From Streptomyces aurantiacus (GTDB lineage: Bacteria; Actinomycetota; Actinomycetes; Streptomycetales; Streptomycetaceae): 64,000 bases of DNA. Below are positions 26,039 through 34,406 of this stretch, piece after piece. The notes beneath the pieces were generated by a model that saw only the letters and a list, made by a program, of their open reading frames with translations, was not told the origin of the DNA and did not search any database. Numbering within the stretch: position 1 is the stretch's first letter; each line of letters begins with the position of its first letter. The stretch covers positions 9,238,001 through 9,302,000 of the forward strand of contig NZ_CP114283.1 in assembly GCF_027107535.1 (NCBI RefSeq). Reading direction: 5' to 3'. A program made the position numbers and the translations under genes.

Positions 26039-26800
26039 TCACTTCGTCGCCTCCTGATACAGCGCGGCGGTCTCGGCCCCGAGGACGGCGCTGTACGAGA
26101 CGTCGTCGGTGGTGCCGCCCTCCTGGAACCCGCCCAGCACTCCGACGATCCGCCCCCGCGCGTCGGTCCACGGGCTGCCACTGGTGCCCCCGCTGTATCC
26201 CGGACACTCGATGCGCTGCTGGCCGCCGCCGTACGCGGTGGACGTGGCCGTGCACCTCACGGGCGTCTCGCGCACCTTGGGATACCCGACGACGGTGACC
26301 GCCCCGCCCACCGGGCTCCGGCCCCGCCCGGCGAGCAGCCGGTCGGCCCCCACGACGTCCTCGACCTCGGCGCCGCCCTTCGAACCGCCCTTCTGGCCGC
26401 CCGTGGGGACGACCCGGGCGAACGCCACGTCGCTGTCCTCGTCCTGGCTCTCCTTCCACCCGTCGGCGAGGTACGTCCGCGTCACGGTCCACTTCCCGTA
26501 CGGCGCCTCCCCGCCCCGGTATCCGGGCACGAAGACGATGTCCCCGCCCCCGCTCAGACAGTGGGCGGCCGTGACGACGAGGTCCCGCCGCGGGCTGTGC
26601 ACGACGGAGGCGGTGCAGTAGTGCTCCCCGCCGCTGACGAGCACGCCCACCCGGGCGTCGGCGGCGGTCGCGGGAGCCGTCGCGGTGACGCCGAGCCGTT
26701 CGGGCGTACGCGCCCGGGTGTGCGCGGCCGCCACGGGAACCGACCCGGTGGCCAGCAGCGCGACGGCGACGAGGAAGGGGAGACGGGTGGGACGCTTCAT
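26039..26800 (-). CDS. Secreted trypsin-like serine protease, 253 aa
   Basis: Chymotrypsin-fold protease with a Sec signal (MKRPTRLPFL, cleavage near AAA-HT at 26). Catalytic triad: His80 in VTAAHC, Asp124 in DSDVAFARV, Ser207 in GGTSGSPW. Four cysteines (62, 81, 183, 199) can form two disulfides. ATG 26800 chosen because the signal peptide begins there; earlier frame is low-complexity. First gene of a protease, receptor-kinase, muralytic-enzyme operon. Confidence 0.85.
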   Translation of the reverse strand: MKRPTRLPFLVAVALLATGSVPVAAAHTRARTPERLGVTATAPATAADARVGVLVSGGEHYCTASVVHSPRRDLVVTAAHCLSGGGDIVFVPGYRGGEAPYGKWTVTRTYLADGWKESQDEDSDVAFARVVPTGGQKGGSKGGAEVEDVVGADRLLAGRGRSPVGGAVTVVGYPKVRETPVRCTATSTAYGGGQQRIECPGYSGGTSGSPWTDARGRIVGVLGGFQEGGTTDDVSYSAVLGAETAALYQEATK

Positions 26801-26925
26801 CGCGGAAGAGCCTTGCCCGGCGGAGTGAGAGAAACCCCGGACCCGTCTGAGAATCCCGTGTGAACCACCAGGTCGTCGAAGCCGCGGGGGACGGCAGGGT
26901 CGGAGTCCCACACACCGATGCGGAG

Positions 26926-26976
26926 CCGCCCGGGTTCGGCGGTACGCAGGTACCGCCCGGGTTCGGCGGTACGCAG
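26926..26976. repeat. Two-copy tandem repeat, 27-base period
   Basis: 24 identical bases (beginning CCGCCCGGGTTCGGCGGTAC) at 26926-26949 and 26953-26976. Lies in the ~310-base divergent region between the protease and the XRE gene, where I find no other gene. Its role is unknown; it may be a recent slip duplication. Confidence 0.75.
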
Positions 26977-27114
26977 ATGCAGGGCGTAGGGGCCGTGGGT
27001 GTGAAGGTGGGCGTTGGCCAGCAGTAGGTAGCGGCACCTGAGTACGTTCTTACTCGAATCCTCAGGAAGCTCTGATCAACCACTCGTGTGAGTGAAGAGG
27101 AGGCGAGGCAACCC

Positions 27115-27960
27115 GTGAGAAGCAACCCGACGGGTCGTCAACTCCGTCTGGGCACCGAGCTGCGCAAGCTCCGGGAGCGGGCGGGCCTCACGTCCACCCA
27201 GGCCGGCCGACTGTTCGGCGTGCAGCAGAACCAGATCAGCAACGTGGAGGCCGGGCGCACAGGTGTCAGCCCGGAACGAGTGCGCACCATGGCCTGCCAG
27301 TACGACTGCGGGGACAAGGACTTGGTCGACGCGCTCAGCGACATGGCGGCCGGGCGGGCGCGCGGCTGGTGGGAGGAGTACCGGGAACTCCTGCCCGCCG
27401 TACTGCTCGACCTCGCCGAGGTCGAGCACCACTCCACGCGGCTGCGCACCGCCGTCACCGTGCACATCCCCGGCCTCTTCCAGACCACGGACTACGCACG
27501 TGAGATCTTCCGCCAGGACGTACCTGAGATGTCCCCGCCCGACATCGAACACCGGGTGTCCTTCCGCGTGAAGCGCCAGGCCGTGCTCCACCGGGACTCA
27601 CCCACCCCGCACCAGGCGATCATCCACGAGGCAGCCCTGCGCATGAAGTTCGGCGGCCCGACGGTGACCCGGACCCAGCTCCGACACCTGCTGGACATGG
27701 GCGAGCGGGACCACATCACCCTCCACGTGATCCCGTTCGACGCCGGTACCTTCCCGGGGTCGGGCCAGTCCATCTACTACTCCGACGGACCCGTGCCGCA
27801 GCTCGACACCGTGAACCTCGACCAGTCCCACGGCCCGGCGTTCCTCGACTCCGAGGCCCAGCTCGACATGTACCGCGTACTGCTGGACCGCATGGAGGCG
27901 AGCGCACTGCCGCCCGCGCAGTCGCGGGACTTCATCCACAAAGTCGTCCAGCACCTGTGA
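27115..27960 (+). CDS. XRE-family regulator with DUF5753, 281 aa
   Basis: Helix-turn-helix regulator of the large Streptomyces family paired with DUF397 proteins. HTH at about residues 8-60 (LRKLRERAGLTSTQAGRLFG, then QNQISNVEAGR); DUF5753 fills the rest (VTVHIPGLFQTTDYAR, RQAVLHRDSP, ALRMKFGG, ITLHVIPFDAGTFPG). GTG 27115 lies 11 bases after AGGAGG; GTG 27088 is in frame but upstream of that site. The first DUF397 gene follows 11 bases after the stop. In known pairs the two proteins act together on development and antibiotic production, resembling an antitoxin/toxin module. Confidence 0.9.
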   Translation: MRSNPTGRQLRLGTELRKLRERAGLTSTQAGRLFGVQQNQISNVEAGRTGVSPERVRTMACQYDCGDKDLVDALSDMAAGRARGWWEEYRELLPAVLLDLAEVEHHSTRLRTAVTVHIPGLFQTTDYAREIFRQDVPEMSPPDIEHRVSFRVKRQAVLHRDSPTPHQAIIHEAALRMKFGGPTVTRTQLRHLLDMGERDHITLHVIPFDAGTFPGSGQSIYYSDGPVPQLDTVNLDQSHGPAFLDSEAQLDMYRVLLDRMEASALPPAQSRDFIHKVVQHL

Positions 27961-27971
27961 GGAATCCCAAG

Positions 27972-28163
27972 ATGCCCGAGCCCACCTGGCAGAAGTCGTC
28001 CTTCTGTGCCCAGGGCAACTCCTGCGTACACATAGCCGCCTCCCCCACCGGCGCCGTCCGGCTCACCGAGAGCGGCGACCCCGCCCACTCCGTGCTCGGG
28101 GCCTCCCCACGGGCCTTCGCCGCCCTCGTCCGCGTGCTCAAGGAGAAGCCGGCCCATGTCTGA
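27972..28163 (+). CDS. DUF397 protein, first of two, 63 aa
   Basis: Canonical small DUF397 protein: WQKSSFCAQGNSCVHIA, then VRLTESGDP and the C-terminal helix AFAALVRVLKE. ATG 27972 has GAGGA eight bases upstream; an in-frame GTG at 27957 overlaps the XRE stop. It overlaps the next DUF397 gene by eight bases. Confidence 0.85.
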   Translation: MPEPTWQKSSFCAQGNSCVHIAASPTGAVRLTESGDPAHSVLGASPRAFAALVRVLKEKPAHV

Positions 28164-28425
28164 CCTCCCCACGGACCTCACCTGGGAACGCGCCGCGCCG
28201 CCGGAGGCGACCGGCCCGGGCCCCTGGATCGAGCTGGCCTTCGGCCCGGGCGACCTCGTTTACATCCGCGAGACCAGCGACCCCGAGACCGTCGTCACGA
28301 CCACCCGGAAGAAGTGGGACGCCTTCGTACTCGGCGTACAGGCGGGCGAGTTCGACCACTTCGTCGAGGGCGTCGACATCGACGGGCCCGGCGCCGGGGA
28401 CAGGGACGGGGACGGCACGACCTGA
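28156..28425 (+). CDS. DUF397-like protein, second of two, 89 aa
   Basis: Divergent DUF397: it lacks the W-KSS start but keeps a GDLVYIRETSDPE core and the helix KKWDAFVLGVQAGEFDHF near residues 54-70. It ends in an acidic Asp/Gly tail. Overlaps the upstream gene by eight bases, so co-translated; ends six bases before the convergent SRPBCC gene. It may be a partner with altered specificity for the XRE regulator. Confidence 0.8.
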   Translation: MSDLPTDLTWERAAPPEATGPGPWIELAFGPGDLVYIRETSDPETVVTTTRKKWDAFVLGVQAGEFDHFVEGVDIDGPGAGDRDGDGTT

Positions 28426-28431
28426 CCGACG

Positions 28432-29076
28432 TCAGTCGGACTCGGCGTCGGCGCCGGTGTACGCGGCCGTCGTGCGGTCAGCCTTCGCCCGGGCGACCTC
28501 CTCGGCCTCGCCGCCGGAGACACTCGCCGCGTACCAGCGCTCACTGCTCAGGGTGACGAACCGGAGCCCTTCCTCGCTCCCGAACCAGGCCATGGCCTCC
28601 TGCGCGTCCACGGCCGCGCCGGAGGCCAGGTGCAGGGTGAGCCCGATGAGGGCCATGTCCCAGCCGATTCCGACCGCGCCGGGCCCGAACTGCGCCCACT
28701 TCTCGTCGTCGTCGGGTGCGATGTGGTCCAGCTCCAACCGCGCGCCGCCGTCCGCCGCCGGGGTCAGCCGGACCTCGATCCAGCTGACGTTCCCGTCGAA
28801 CTCCCAGGTGGCGGAGAAACCCTTCGGCGGGTCGCACCGCTCGACGGTGCCGTTGGCGTTGCCCTCCAGCTGGTACGTGCCGCCGGGCCGGAGGTCGCCT
28901 GACACGGGCAGGAACCAGCGGGGGATCCGCACCGGGTTGGTGCAGGCGTCCCAGAGATCGTCGACGGTCGTGTCGTACGTCTGGCTCAGGGTCACCACGT
29001 GTCCCTCGCCGGTCTCGATGACACGGCTGCCGACATGGCGCCGCACGGCGTTGATCTGATGGGTGACGTCGATCAT
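28432..29076 (-). CDS. SRPBCC/AHSA1-domain protein, 214 aa
   Basis: START-like hydrophobic-ligand fold of the AHSA1 group: LSQTYDTTVDDLWDACTNP then RIPRWFLPVSGDLRPGG, followed by GFSATWEFDG and GGARLELDHIAPD. Typical companion of ArsR regulators; the ArsR stop is 11 bases upstream, so the two are an operon. Residues ~145-214 extend beyond the core fold. Ligand unknown. Confidence 0.85.
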   Translation of the reverse strand: MIDVTHQINAVRRHVGSRVIETGEGHVVTLSQTYDTTVDDLWDACTNPVRIPRWFLPVSGDLRPGGTYQLEGNANGTVERCDPPKGFSATWEFDGNVSWIEVRLTPAADGGARLELDHIAPDDDEKWAQFGPGAVGIGWDMALIGLTLHLASGAAVDAQEAMAWFGSEEGLRFVTLSSERWYAASVSGGEAEEVARAKADRTTAAYTGADAESD

Positions 29077-29087
29077 GGGGGTGTCCT

Positions 29088-29456
29088 TCACTGTGAGGGT
29101 CGGTCGTCGCCGTCGCCGGACCGCTCGCCGAGCCGGCGCTCGCGTTTGCCCCGGGCCACCTCGGTGGCCAGGGCGTCCAGGTGGGACGTCCAGAAACGCC
29201 GGAAGCGGTCGAGCCAGGCGTCTATGTCGCGCAGGGGATCGGAGTTCACGGCGTAGAGCCGACGGGTGCCTTCCGGCCTGACCGTGGCGAAGCCGTTCTC
29301 CCGCAGGACCTTGAGGTGCTGCGAGACACCGGGCTGCGATATCCCGAACTCGTCCCTGATGACCTCGCTCACCGCCCCGGAACTCTTCTCCCCGTCGGCG
29401 AGCAGCTCCAGGATGCGGCGGCGTACGGGGTCGCCGAGTACGTCGAATGCGTGCAC
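29088..29456 (-). CDS. ArsR-family winged-helix repressor, 122 aa
   Basis: Starts FDVLGDPVRRRILELLADG and has the recognition helix ISQPGVSQHLKVLRENGFA at about 39-57. It lacks the Cys-rich metal motifs of arsenic sensors, so it belongs to the non-metal ArsR group that works with SRPBCC proteins. GTG start at 29456. A 10-base palindrome in its promoter is the likely operator. Confidence 0.9.
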   Translation of the reverse strand: MHAFDVLGDPVRRRILELLADGEKSSGAVSEVIRDEFGISQPGVSQHLKVLRENGFATVRPEGTRRLYAVNSDPLRDIDAWLDRFRRFWTSHLDALATEVARGKRERRLGERSGDGDDRPSQ

Positions 29457-29478
29457 GACCCCAAGCTATCAGCCTTGA

Positions 29479-29488
29479 CTTATATAAG
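29479..29488. promoter_or_regulatory. CTTATATAAG palindrome, likely ArsR operator
   Basis: Perfect 10-base AT-rich palindrome 22 bases upstream of the ArsR start codon, unusual in this GC-rich sequence. The rest of 29457-29749 contains no gene I can support; it should hold the promoter of the sedolisin gene. Confidence 0.6.
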
Positions 29489-29749
29489 CACGTGCGAATA
29501 TTGCTGCGGCCCGCCGACCCTGTGAGTCCGGTCAAGTCACAGCCAGCGCCTTGCCATCGCACAGCCATTGATCAGTAAGGCGCGGGCCGGGTTCGGTAAG
29601 GCGGAGGTCAGGATTCCAGAACGCTCCTTGTTGTCACGTACCCAACAAGGAATGGTCGTCCGCGGGCCGCTCGGCCCTCCGCCGGGGACACCGCACCGGC
29701 GGGACCGCACCCGCGCTGCTCCTGTCAACCACGCCCAGGAGGCTGTCCG

Positions 29750-31078
29750 TTGCGTACCACCACCCCCCACACCACCTCGAACAGACGCTCCATATGCGGC
29801 AGATGGAGCCGCCTCGGCTCCGTCTCCGTCGCCACCGCCGCACTGCTCCTCGCCGGGTTCGGCGCCGCCGGCCACGCGGCCGCCGCACCGGCCGCCCCCG
29901 CCAAACCGACGGCCGGCAAGGTGACCTGGAGCCGCGCCTGCGCCACACCCCGGAAGGGACTGATGGCCTGCAAGGCGCTGCGCGTCACCGGCGGCACGAC
30001 CGCATTCCAAAGGGCCGAGGCCAGGACGGACGGCGTCGCACCCAGGGCCGCGGACGCCTCCACCCCCTCCGGCTACGGCCCGGGCGACCTCCAGAACGCG
30101 TACGGCTTGACGTCCGCCGCCGCCTCCAGGGGCTCCGGCGAGACGATCGCCATCGTGGACGCGTACGACGACCCGAACGCCGAGGCCGACCTCGCCACGT
30201 ACCGCTCGCACTACGGCCTCTCCGCCTGCACCACGGCCAACGGCTGCTTCAGGAAGGTCGGCCAGACCGGCTCCACGACCTCCCTCCCCACCGCCGACAG
30301 CGGCTGGGCCCAGGAGATCTCCCTCGACCTCGACATGGCGAGCGCGACCTGCCCGAACTGCGCCATCCTCCTCGTCGAGGCCAAGTCGTCCTCCATGGCC
30401 GACCTCGGCACGGCGGTGAACAGGGCCGTGACCCTCGGCGCGAAGTTCGTGTCCAACAGCTACGGCGGCGGCGAGTCGTCCTCCGACGCCTCCTACGACA
30501 CCTCGTACTTCAAGCACCCCGGCGTCGCGATCACGGTCAGCGCGGGAGACAGCGGCTACGGCGCCGAGTACCCGGCGTCCTCCCAGTACGTGACCGCGGT
30601 CGGCGGCACGGCCCTCTCCTCCGACTCCTCCGGCCGCGGCTGGACCGAGAAGGTCTGGTCGACCAGCAGCACCGAGGGCACCGGCTCCGGCTGCTCCGCG
30701 TACGACACGAAGCCGAACTGGCAGACGGACACGGGCTGCGCCAAGCGCGCCGTCTCGGACGTGTCCGCGGTCGCCGACCCGGCGACCGGCGTCTCGGTCT
30801 ACGACTCCTACGGCGTCACCGCGGGCTGGTACACCTTCGGCGGCACCAGCGCCTCGGCCCCGGTCATCGCGGGTGTGTACGCCCTCGCCGGCACCCCCAC
30901 CGCCAGCTCCTACCCGGCGAAGTTCCCGTACACGGCGGCCGGCACGTCCTCCCTCAACGACGTGACGAGCGGCAGCAACGGCACCTGCGCCACGGCCTAC
31001 CTCTGCACGGCGAGGGCGGGCTACGACGGCCCGACCGGCCTGGGCACCCCCCAGGGCCTCGCGGCCTTCACCGGCTGA
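29750..31078 (+). CDS. Secreted sedolisin (S53) serine-carboxyl peptidase, 442 aa
   Basis: Extracellular acid-active endopeptidase. Signal peptide with hydrophobic core at ~22-44, ending AAAA. Catalytic residues visible: Glu189 and Asp193 in WAQEISLDLDMA, oxyanion Asp267 in SAGDSGYG and Ser367 in GGTSASAP. The C-terminal calcium site is suggested by LNDVTSG and GYDGPTGLG. The propeptide is only about 60 residues, much shorter than the classical prokumamolisin domain. Start is a TTG, fixed by AGGAGG seven bases upstream. Stands alone; a strong terminator lies 115 bases after the stop. Confidence 0.9.
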   Translation: MRTTTPHTTSNRRSICGRWSRLGSVSVATAALLLAGFGAAGHAAAAPAAPAKPTAGKVTWSRACATPRKGLMACKALRVTGGTTAFQRAEARTDGVAPRAADASTPSGYGPGDLQNAYGLTSAAASRGSGETIAIVDAYDDPNAEADLATYRSHYGLSACTTANGCFRKVGQTGSTTSLPTADSGWAQEISLDLDMASATCPNCAILLVEAKSSSMADLGTAVNRAVTLGAKFVSNSYGGGESSSDASYDTSYFKHPGVAITVSAGDSGYGAEYPASSQYVTAVGGTALSSDSSGRGWTEKVWSTSSTEGTGSGCSAYDTKPNWQTDTGCAKRAVSDVSAVADPATGVSVYDSYGVTAGWYTFGGTSASAPVIAGVYALAGTPTASSYPAKFPYTAAGTSSLNDVTSGSNGTCATAYLCTARAGYDGPTGLGTPQGLAAFTG

Positions 31079-31193
31079 CCGTCACGGCCCGGCCGTCACC
31101 GTCCGCGATCACCGCCGGCGAGCACAGGCGGCGACCGGAGCCGACCGCCACGTCGAGCGATCACAACCGACCGTCACCTCCGAACGACCGGAC

Positions 31194-31225
31194 CCATGGG
31201 CCGCGGCATCCGCCGCGGCCCATGG
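31194..31225 (+). terminator. Terminator after sedolisin gene
   Basis: Perfect 14-base arms (CCATGGGCCGCGGC and complement) with loop ATCC. Confidence 0.75.
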
Positions 31226-31749
31226 CCGTTCCCGGCGGCCGCCCCCGGCAGGAGGGACCGTACGAAGGACCATGAGAGGGCCCGCACCTGACACCCCGGC
31301 ACATCGCACCGCCCCACCCGGGATAGCCTTCACCGAGCGGACAGCGGGCGGCGTCTACTCACCAGGAGACGTCCGGCCCGGAGTACATCGGCACGACGGA
31401 CCGGCGCACATGGGACGGCGTCGGGCTCGGTGGACGGGCGGAGTCGGCCCCCACGAAGCGGTAGTCGCGTAAGAGGGGCTAACGACGGAACCACACCACA
31501 GGTTCCGGTTCGACTTCATTGCCCGGCGTGACCTGCCGTGATACACAGAGTGACCATACGCCTTCTCACACACCGTCCCCCGCGCCCGGAAGGGTCCCGC
31601 GAGGGCCGGTCACAAGAGATTCGTACGAAACCCGCCAATCAATGACGCCAAGTCGACATGCGAGAGCGTCTTTGTCAGCGAGAATGACCCTGACCTCTGC
31701 GCAGAGTGGCAGGGGGTGCAGAACAACCCACTAGGGGCGGTGACTTACC
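31226..31749. other. Leader region of the secretion-like operon
   Basis: About 520 bases with no convincing gene. The last 250 bases are less GC-rich, as promoter regions are. A 12-base palindrome CTCTGCGCAGAG at 31695-31706 lies 43 bases before the first ATG and may be an operator. AGGGG at 31732-31737 is the likely ribosome site. Confidence 0.4.
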
Positions 31750-32058
31750 ATGCTTTTCGCAGCCGAAAAGGGCGACATCAACACGATCATCGGCGGAATC
31801 GCCCCGGACTGGGGCCCGTTCGGCAGCCTGGGCAACGAGGCACGGATCATGATCGAGGTCGTGATGGCGGTCGCCATCCTGCTGTGCCTCGGCATCGCGA
31901 TCTGGGGTGCGGCGAAGCAGCGCATCGGTGCCACGGCCCTGCGCGACACGTTCAGCGCGGAGCAGGGCAAGGGCTTGATCGTCGCGGGTCTCACCGGGGT
32001 CTTCATCATCGGTTCACTCGGCACGCTCTTCACCATCGTGTACGGCATGGCCGTCTAG
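31750..32058 (+). CDS. VirB2/TrbC-like small membrane protein (pilin-like), 102 aa
   Basis: First gene of a type IV secretion-like operon. Two hydrophobic helices at about 33-53 and 75-99, joined by a short basic loop (AKQRIG), the hairpin layout of VirB2/TrbC-type pilins and their Gram-positive counterparts. No signal peptidase site is obvious; the N-terminal 30 residues are rich in Gly, Ile and Asp. Assignment comes from size, topology and the genes that follow, not from a sequence motif. Confidence 0.6.
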   Translation: MLFAAEKGDINTIIGGIAPDWGPFGSLGNEARIMIEVVMAVAILLCLGIAIWGAAKQRIGATALRDTFSAEQGKGLIVAGLTGVFIIGSLGTLFTIVYGMAV

Positions 32059-32251
32059 GCGGCCGCCGGCTCGGCGGCCTCCGACCCGGCCGGGCACACC
32101 CGGTCCCTCCCCCACCCCACCCGTCCGTCGTGCCCACCGGCTGAGGTTGCTTTTCCCTGATGTCGAGTCACCACACCGCGTCCGCGCGGGAACCAGCGGG
32201 GCTACCGTCGTACTACGCGGTTCAGCAAGAGGTTGAGGGGGCGTACGCGGC

Positions 32252-33094
32252 ATGAGTCTCGGCGACGAGCACGGAGCACGCGGCGAGGACGGCGGGTACG
32301 GAGGTACCGGCCAGACGCGCACGCGGCTGCCCGACAGTGCCGGTGACGTCTACGGCGGGGCACGACGCGGCGGCCGTTCGTCGTCACGCAGCCTCGTGAC
32401 GGTCGTGGGCGTCGTCGTGCTCCTGATCGCGGCGATCGCCTTCGCGAACCGTGGCGGCGACGATTCCGGTTCCGGCGCGGCCGCGGACGGCGACAAGGCG
32501 GAGAGCGCGCCCACGGCCGCCTCCGGCAACCAGCCGGTGAAGACGAAGGCGGGCGGAATCCCCTCGGGGTTCGCGCACGACCGGCAGGGGGCGGAGTCCG
32601 CCGCCGCGAACTACGCGGTGGTGCTGGTCTCGGCGGACATCCTCAAGCCCGCACGACGCGGCGAGATCGTCCAGCAGGTGTTCGCCGCCGACAAGGTCTC
32701 CGAACTGGAGAACAGACTCGACAAGACCTACGACAAGGCCTTCCTGGAGAAGATCGGCCTGGACGAGAACGGCACCGCGCCGACCGGCAGCACGTACGTC
32801 TCCCGCACGATGCCGGTCGGCACCAAGGTCACGAGCTACTCCGACAGCACGACCACCGTCCAGGTCTGGTGCGCGGGCGTCTTCGGGATGGCGGCGGAGA
32901 ACTCGACCGACCCGGTCACCAGCGACTGGTTCACCATGACCCTCCAGATGCGCTGGGCCGACGACGACTGGAAGATCGACACCTTCACCCAGAAGGACGG
33001 TCCCGCGCCGGTCAACGGCGACAACAAGGTCTCGACATCCGAAGAGATCTCGAAGGCCGTCGAGGAGTACGGAGGGTTCACGTATGCCCGGTAG
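32252..33094 (+). CDS. VirB8/TcpC-like bitopic membrane protein, 280 aa
   Basis: Basic Gly-rich cytoplasmic N-terminus, one transmembrane helix at 46-66, a low-complexity linker to about 100, then an ~175-residue extracytoplasmic domain. That size and topology match VirB8/TcpC channel scaffolds with NTF2-like domains (for example TMTLQMRWADDDWKIDTF near 245). Preceded by a 193-base gap, so it may have its own promoter. Overlaps the next gene by 11 bases. Confidence 0.65.
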   Translation: MSLGDEHGARGEDGGYGGTGQTRTRLPDSAGDVYGGARRGGRSSSRSLVTVVGVVVLLIAAIAFANRGGDDSGSGAAADGDKAESAPTAASGNQPVKTKAGGIPSGFAHDRQGAESAAANYAVVLVSADILKPARRGEIVQQVFAADKVSELENRLDKTYDKAFLEKIGLDENGTAPTGSTYVSRTMPVGTKVTSYSDSTTTVQVWCAGVFGMAAENSTDPVTSDWFTMTLQMRWADDDWKIDTFTQKDGPAPVNGDNKVSTSEEISKAVEEYGGFTYAR

Positions 33095-34406
33095 CCCACA
33101 CCGCGTGCGCACGGTCGCGGCGGCCCTCGCAGCCGTACAGACCACCGCCGTTCTTCTCGCCACCCGTGCCGCCGCGGCCCCGACGCCCACGCCCACGCCG
33201 TCCAACGACAACTGCGGCCTCCTCTCGGGCGAGGCCAAGCGGATCTGCGAGAACGACACCGGCGACAGCACGGGACCCGGCACCGCCCCCGGCGTGAGCG
33301 ACACCCTCGACCCCCTCGCCTCCCTCGCCAAGGGCTGCGCCAAAGCCGCCTCCTGGACCATCGACAAGCTCAGCGACGCCGTCCAGAACACCGCGACCGT
33401 CGACTTCACCAACAGCACGTTCCTCCAGCAGTACGCGGTGGTCTTCGCCGCGTCGACGATCCTCACCCTCCTCCTGTGGCTGCTCGCCGTAGCCAAGCGG
33501 GCCGTGCGGGGCGTCCCCCTCAGCACGGCCATCGGAGAGGCGATCGGCTTCCTCTGGCTGACCGTCCTGGCCTCGGCCTTCACCCCGCTCATCCTCTACA
33601 CCGTCGTATCGGCGACCGACGGCGTCGCGGAGGTCCTCGCCAAGACGACCGGCAACCAGACGGACACCTTCTTCGGCAACTTCTCCGGCGCCCTGAACAA
33701 GGGCACCGACATCGGCGGCGGCCCGATCATGCTGATCGTGGTGTCCCTCGTGTCGATCCTCGCGGCGGGCGTGCTGTGGCTGGAGCTGGTCATCCGCGCC
33801 GCGCTCCTCTACGTCGGCGCGCTGCTCGGCACGGTCGTCTACGCCGGCCTGGTCGACAAGAACCTCTGGGGCCACGTCCGCCGCTGGGCGGGCATCATGA
33901 TCGCCGTCATCCTCGTGAAACCGGTCATCGTGATCGTGCTCGGCCTGGCCGGAGCCCTGTCCGCCGAGGACGGGCCCGACGCGTTCTCCGCCGTCGTCTC
34001 CGGCCTCGCCATCATCCTGCTCGCCATCTTCGCGAGCGCGATGATCTACCGCTTCGTACCGGGCTTCGGCGACGAGATCGCCGGCTCCCGCAACAACCGC
34101 ATCATGCAGGGCGCCGAAGGCAAGGCCGCGGCCGTCATCAGCTCCCCCGCCACCCTCGTCGCCCAGGGCATCAAGACCCACAGCACCCGCGCCGACAACA
34201 ACGGCGGAGGCGGCGGCAACAGCGGCGCCCGCCCCTCGAACCCGGCCTCCGGCGGCGTCGCCGCCCACAGCTCACGCGGCTCGTCCGGCGGCGGCGGATC
34301 CGTCCCCTCCGCCGCACCCCCGCCCCGCAGCAGCCCGGTCAACACCCCCCACGCCGCCAACACACGCAACAGCAGCAACAACCGCACGGGAGGTGAAGGG
34401 CGTTGA
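33084..34406 (+). CDS. VirB6/TrbL-like polytopic membrane protein, 440 aa
   Basis: Channel-type inner component. N-terminal signal-like helix, a Cys-containing extracellular segment (NDNCGLL, KRICEND, KGCAKA), then about six helices between residues 110 and 325, and a C-terminal ~110-residue tail rich in Gly, Ser, Asn and Pro that should lie in the cytoplasm and look disordered. This order matches VirB6/TrbL proteins of Gram-positive systems. Its stop overlaps the next start by four bases. Confidence 0.7.
   Translation: MPGSPHRVRTVAAALAAVQTTAVLLATRAAAAPTPTPTPSNDNCGLLSGEAKRICENDTGDSTGPGTAPGVSDTLDPLASLAKGCAKAASWTIDKLSDAVQNTATVDFTNSTFLQQYAVVFAASTILTLLLWLLAVAKRAVRGVPLSTAIGEAIGFLWLTVLASAFTPLILYTVVSATDGVAEVLAKTTGNQTDTFFGNFSGALNKGTDIGGGPIMLIVVSLVSILAAGVLWLELVIRAALLYVGALLGTVVYAGLVDKNLWGHVRRWAGIMIAVILVKPVIVIVLGLAGALSAEDGPDAFSAVVSGLAIILLAIFASAMIYRFVPGFGDEIAGSRNNRIMQGAEGKAAAVISSPATLVAQGIKTHSTRADNNGGGGGNSGARPSNPASGGVAAHSSRGSSGGGGSVPSAAPPPRSSPVNTPHAANTRNSSNNRTGGEGR

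Noticed and set aside
31272..31472. 66-residue plus-strand frame before the secretion-like operon
   Set aside because: No convincing ribosome site, random-looking composition, no hydrophobic or family pattern.
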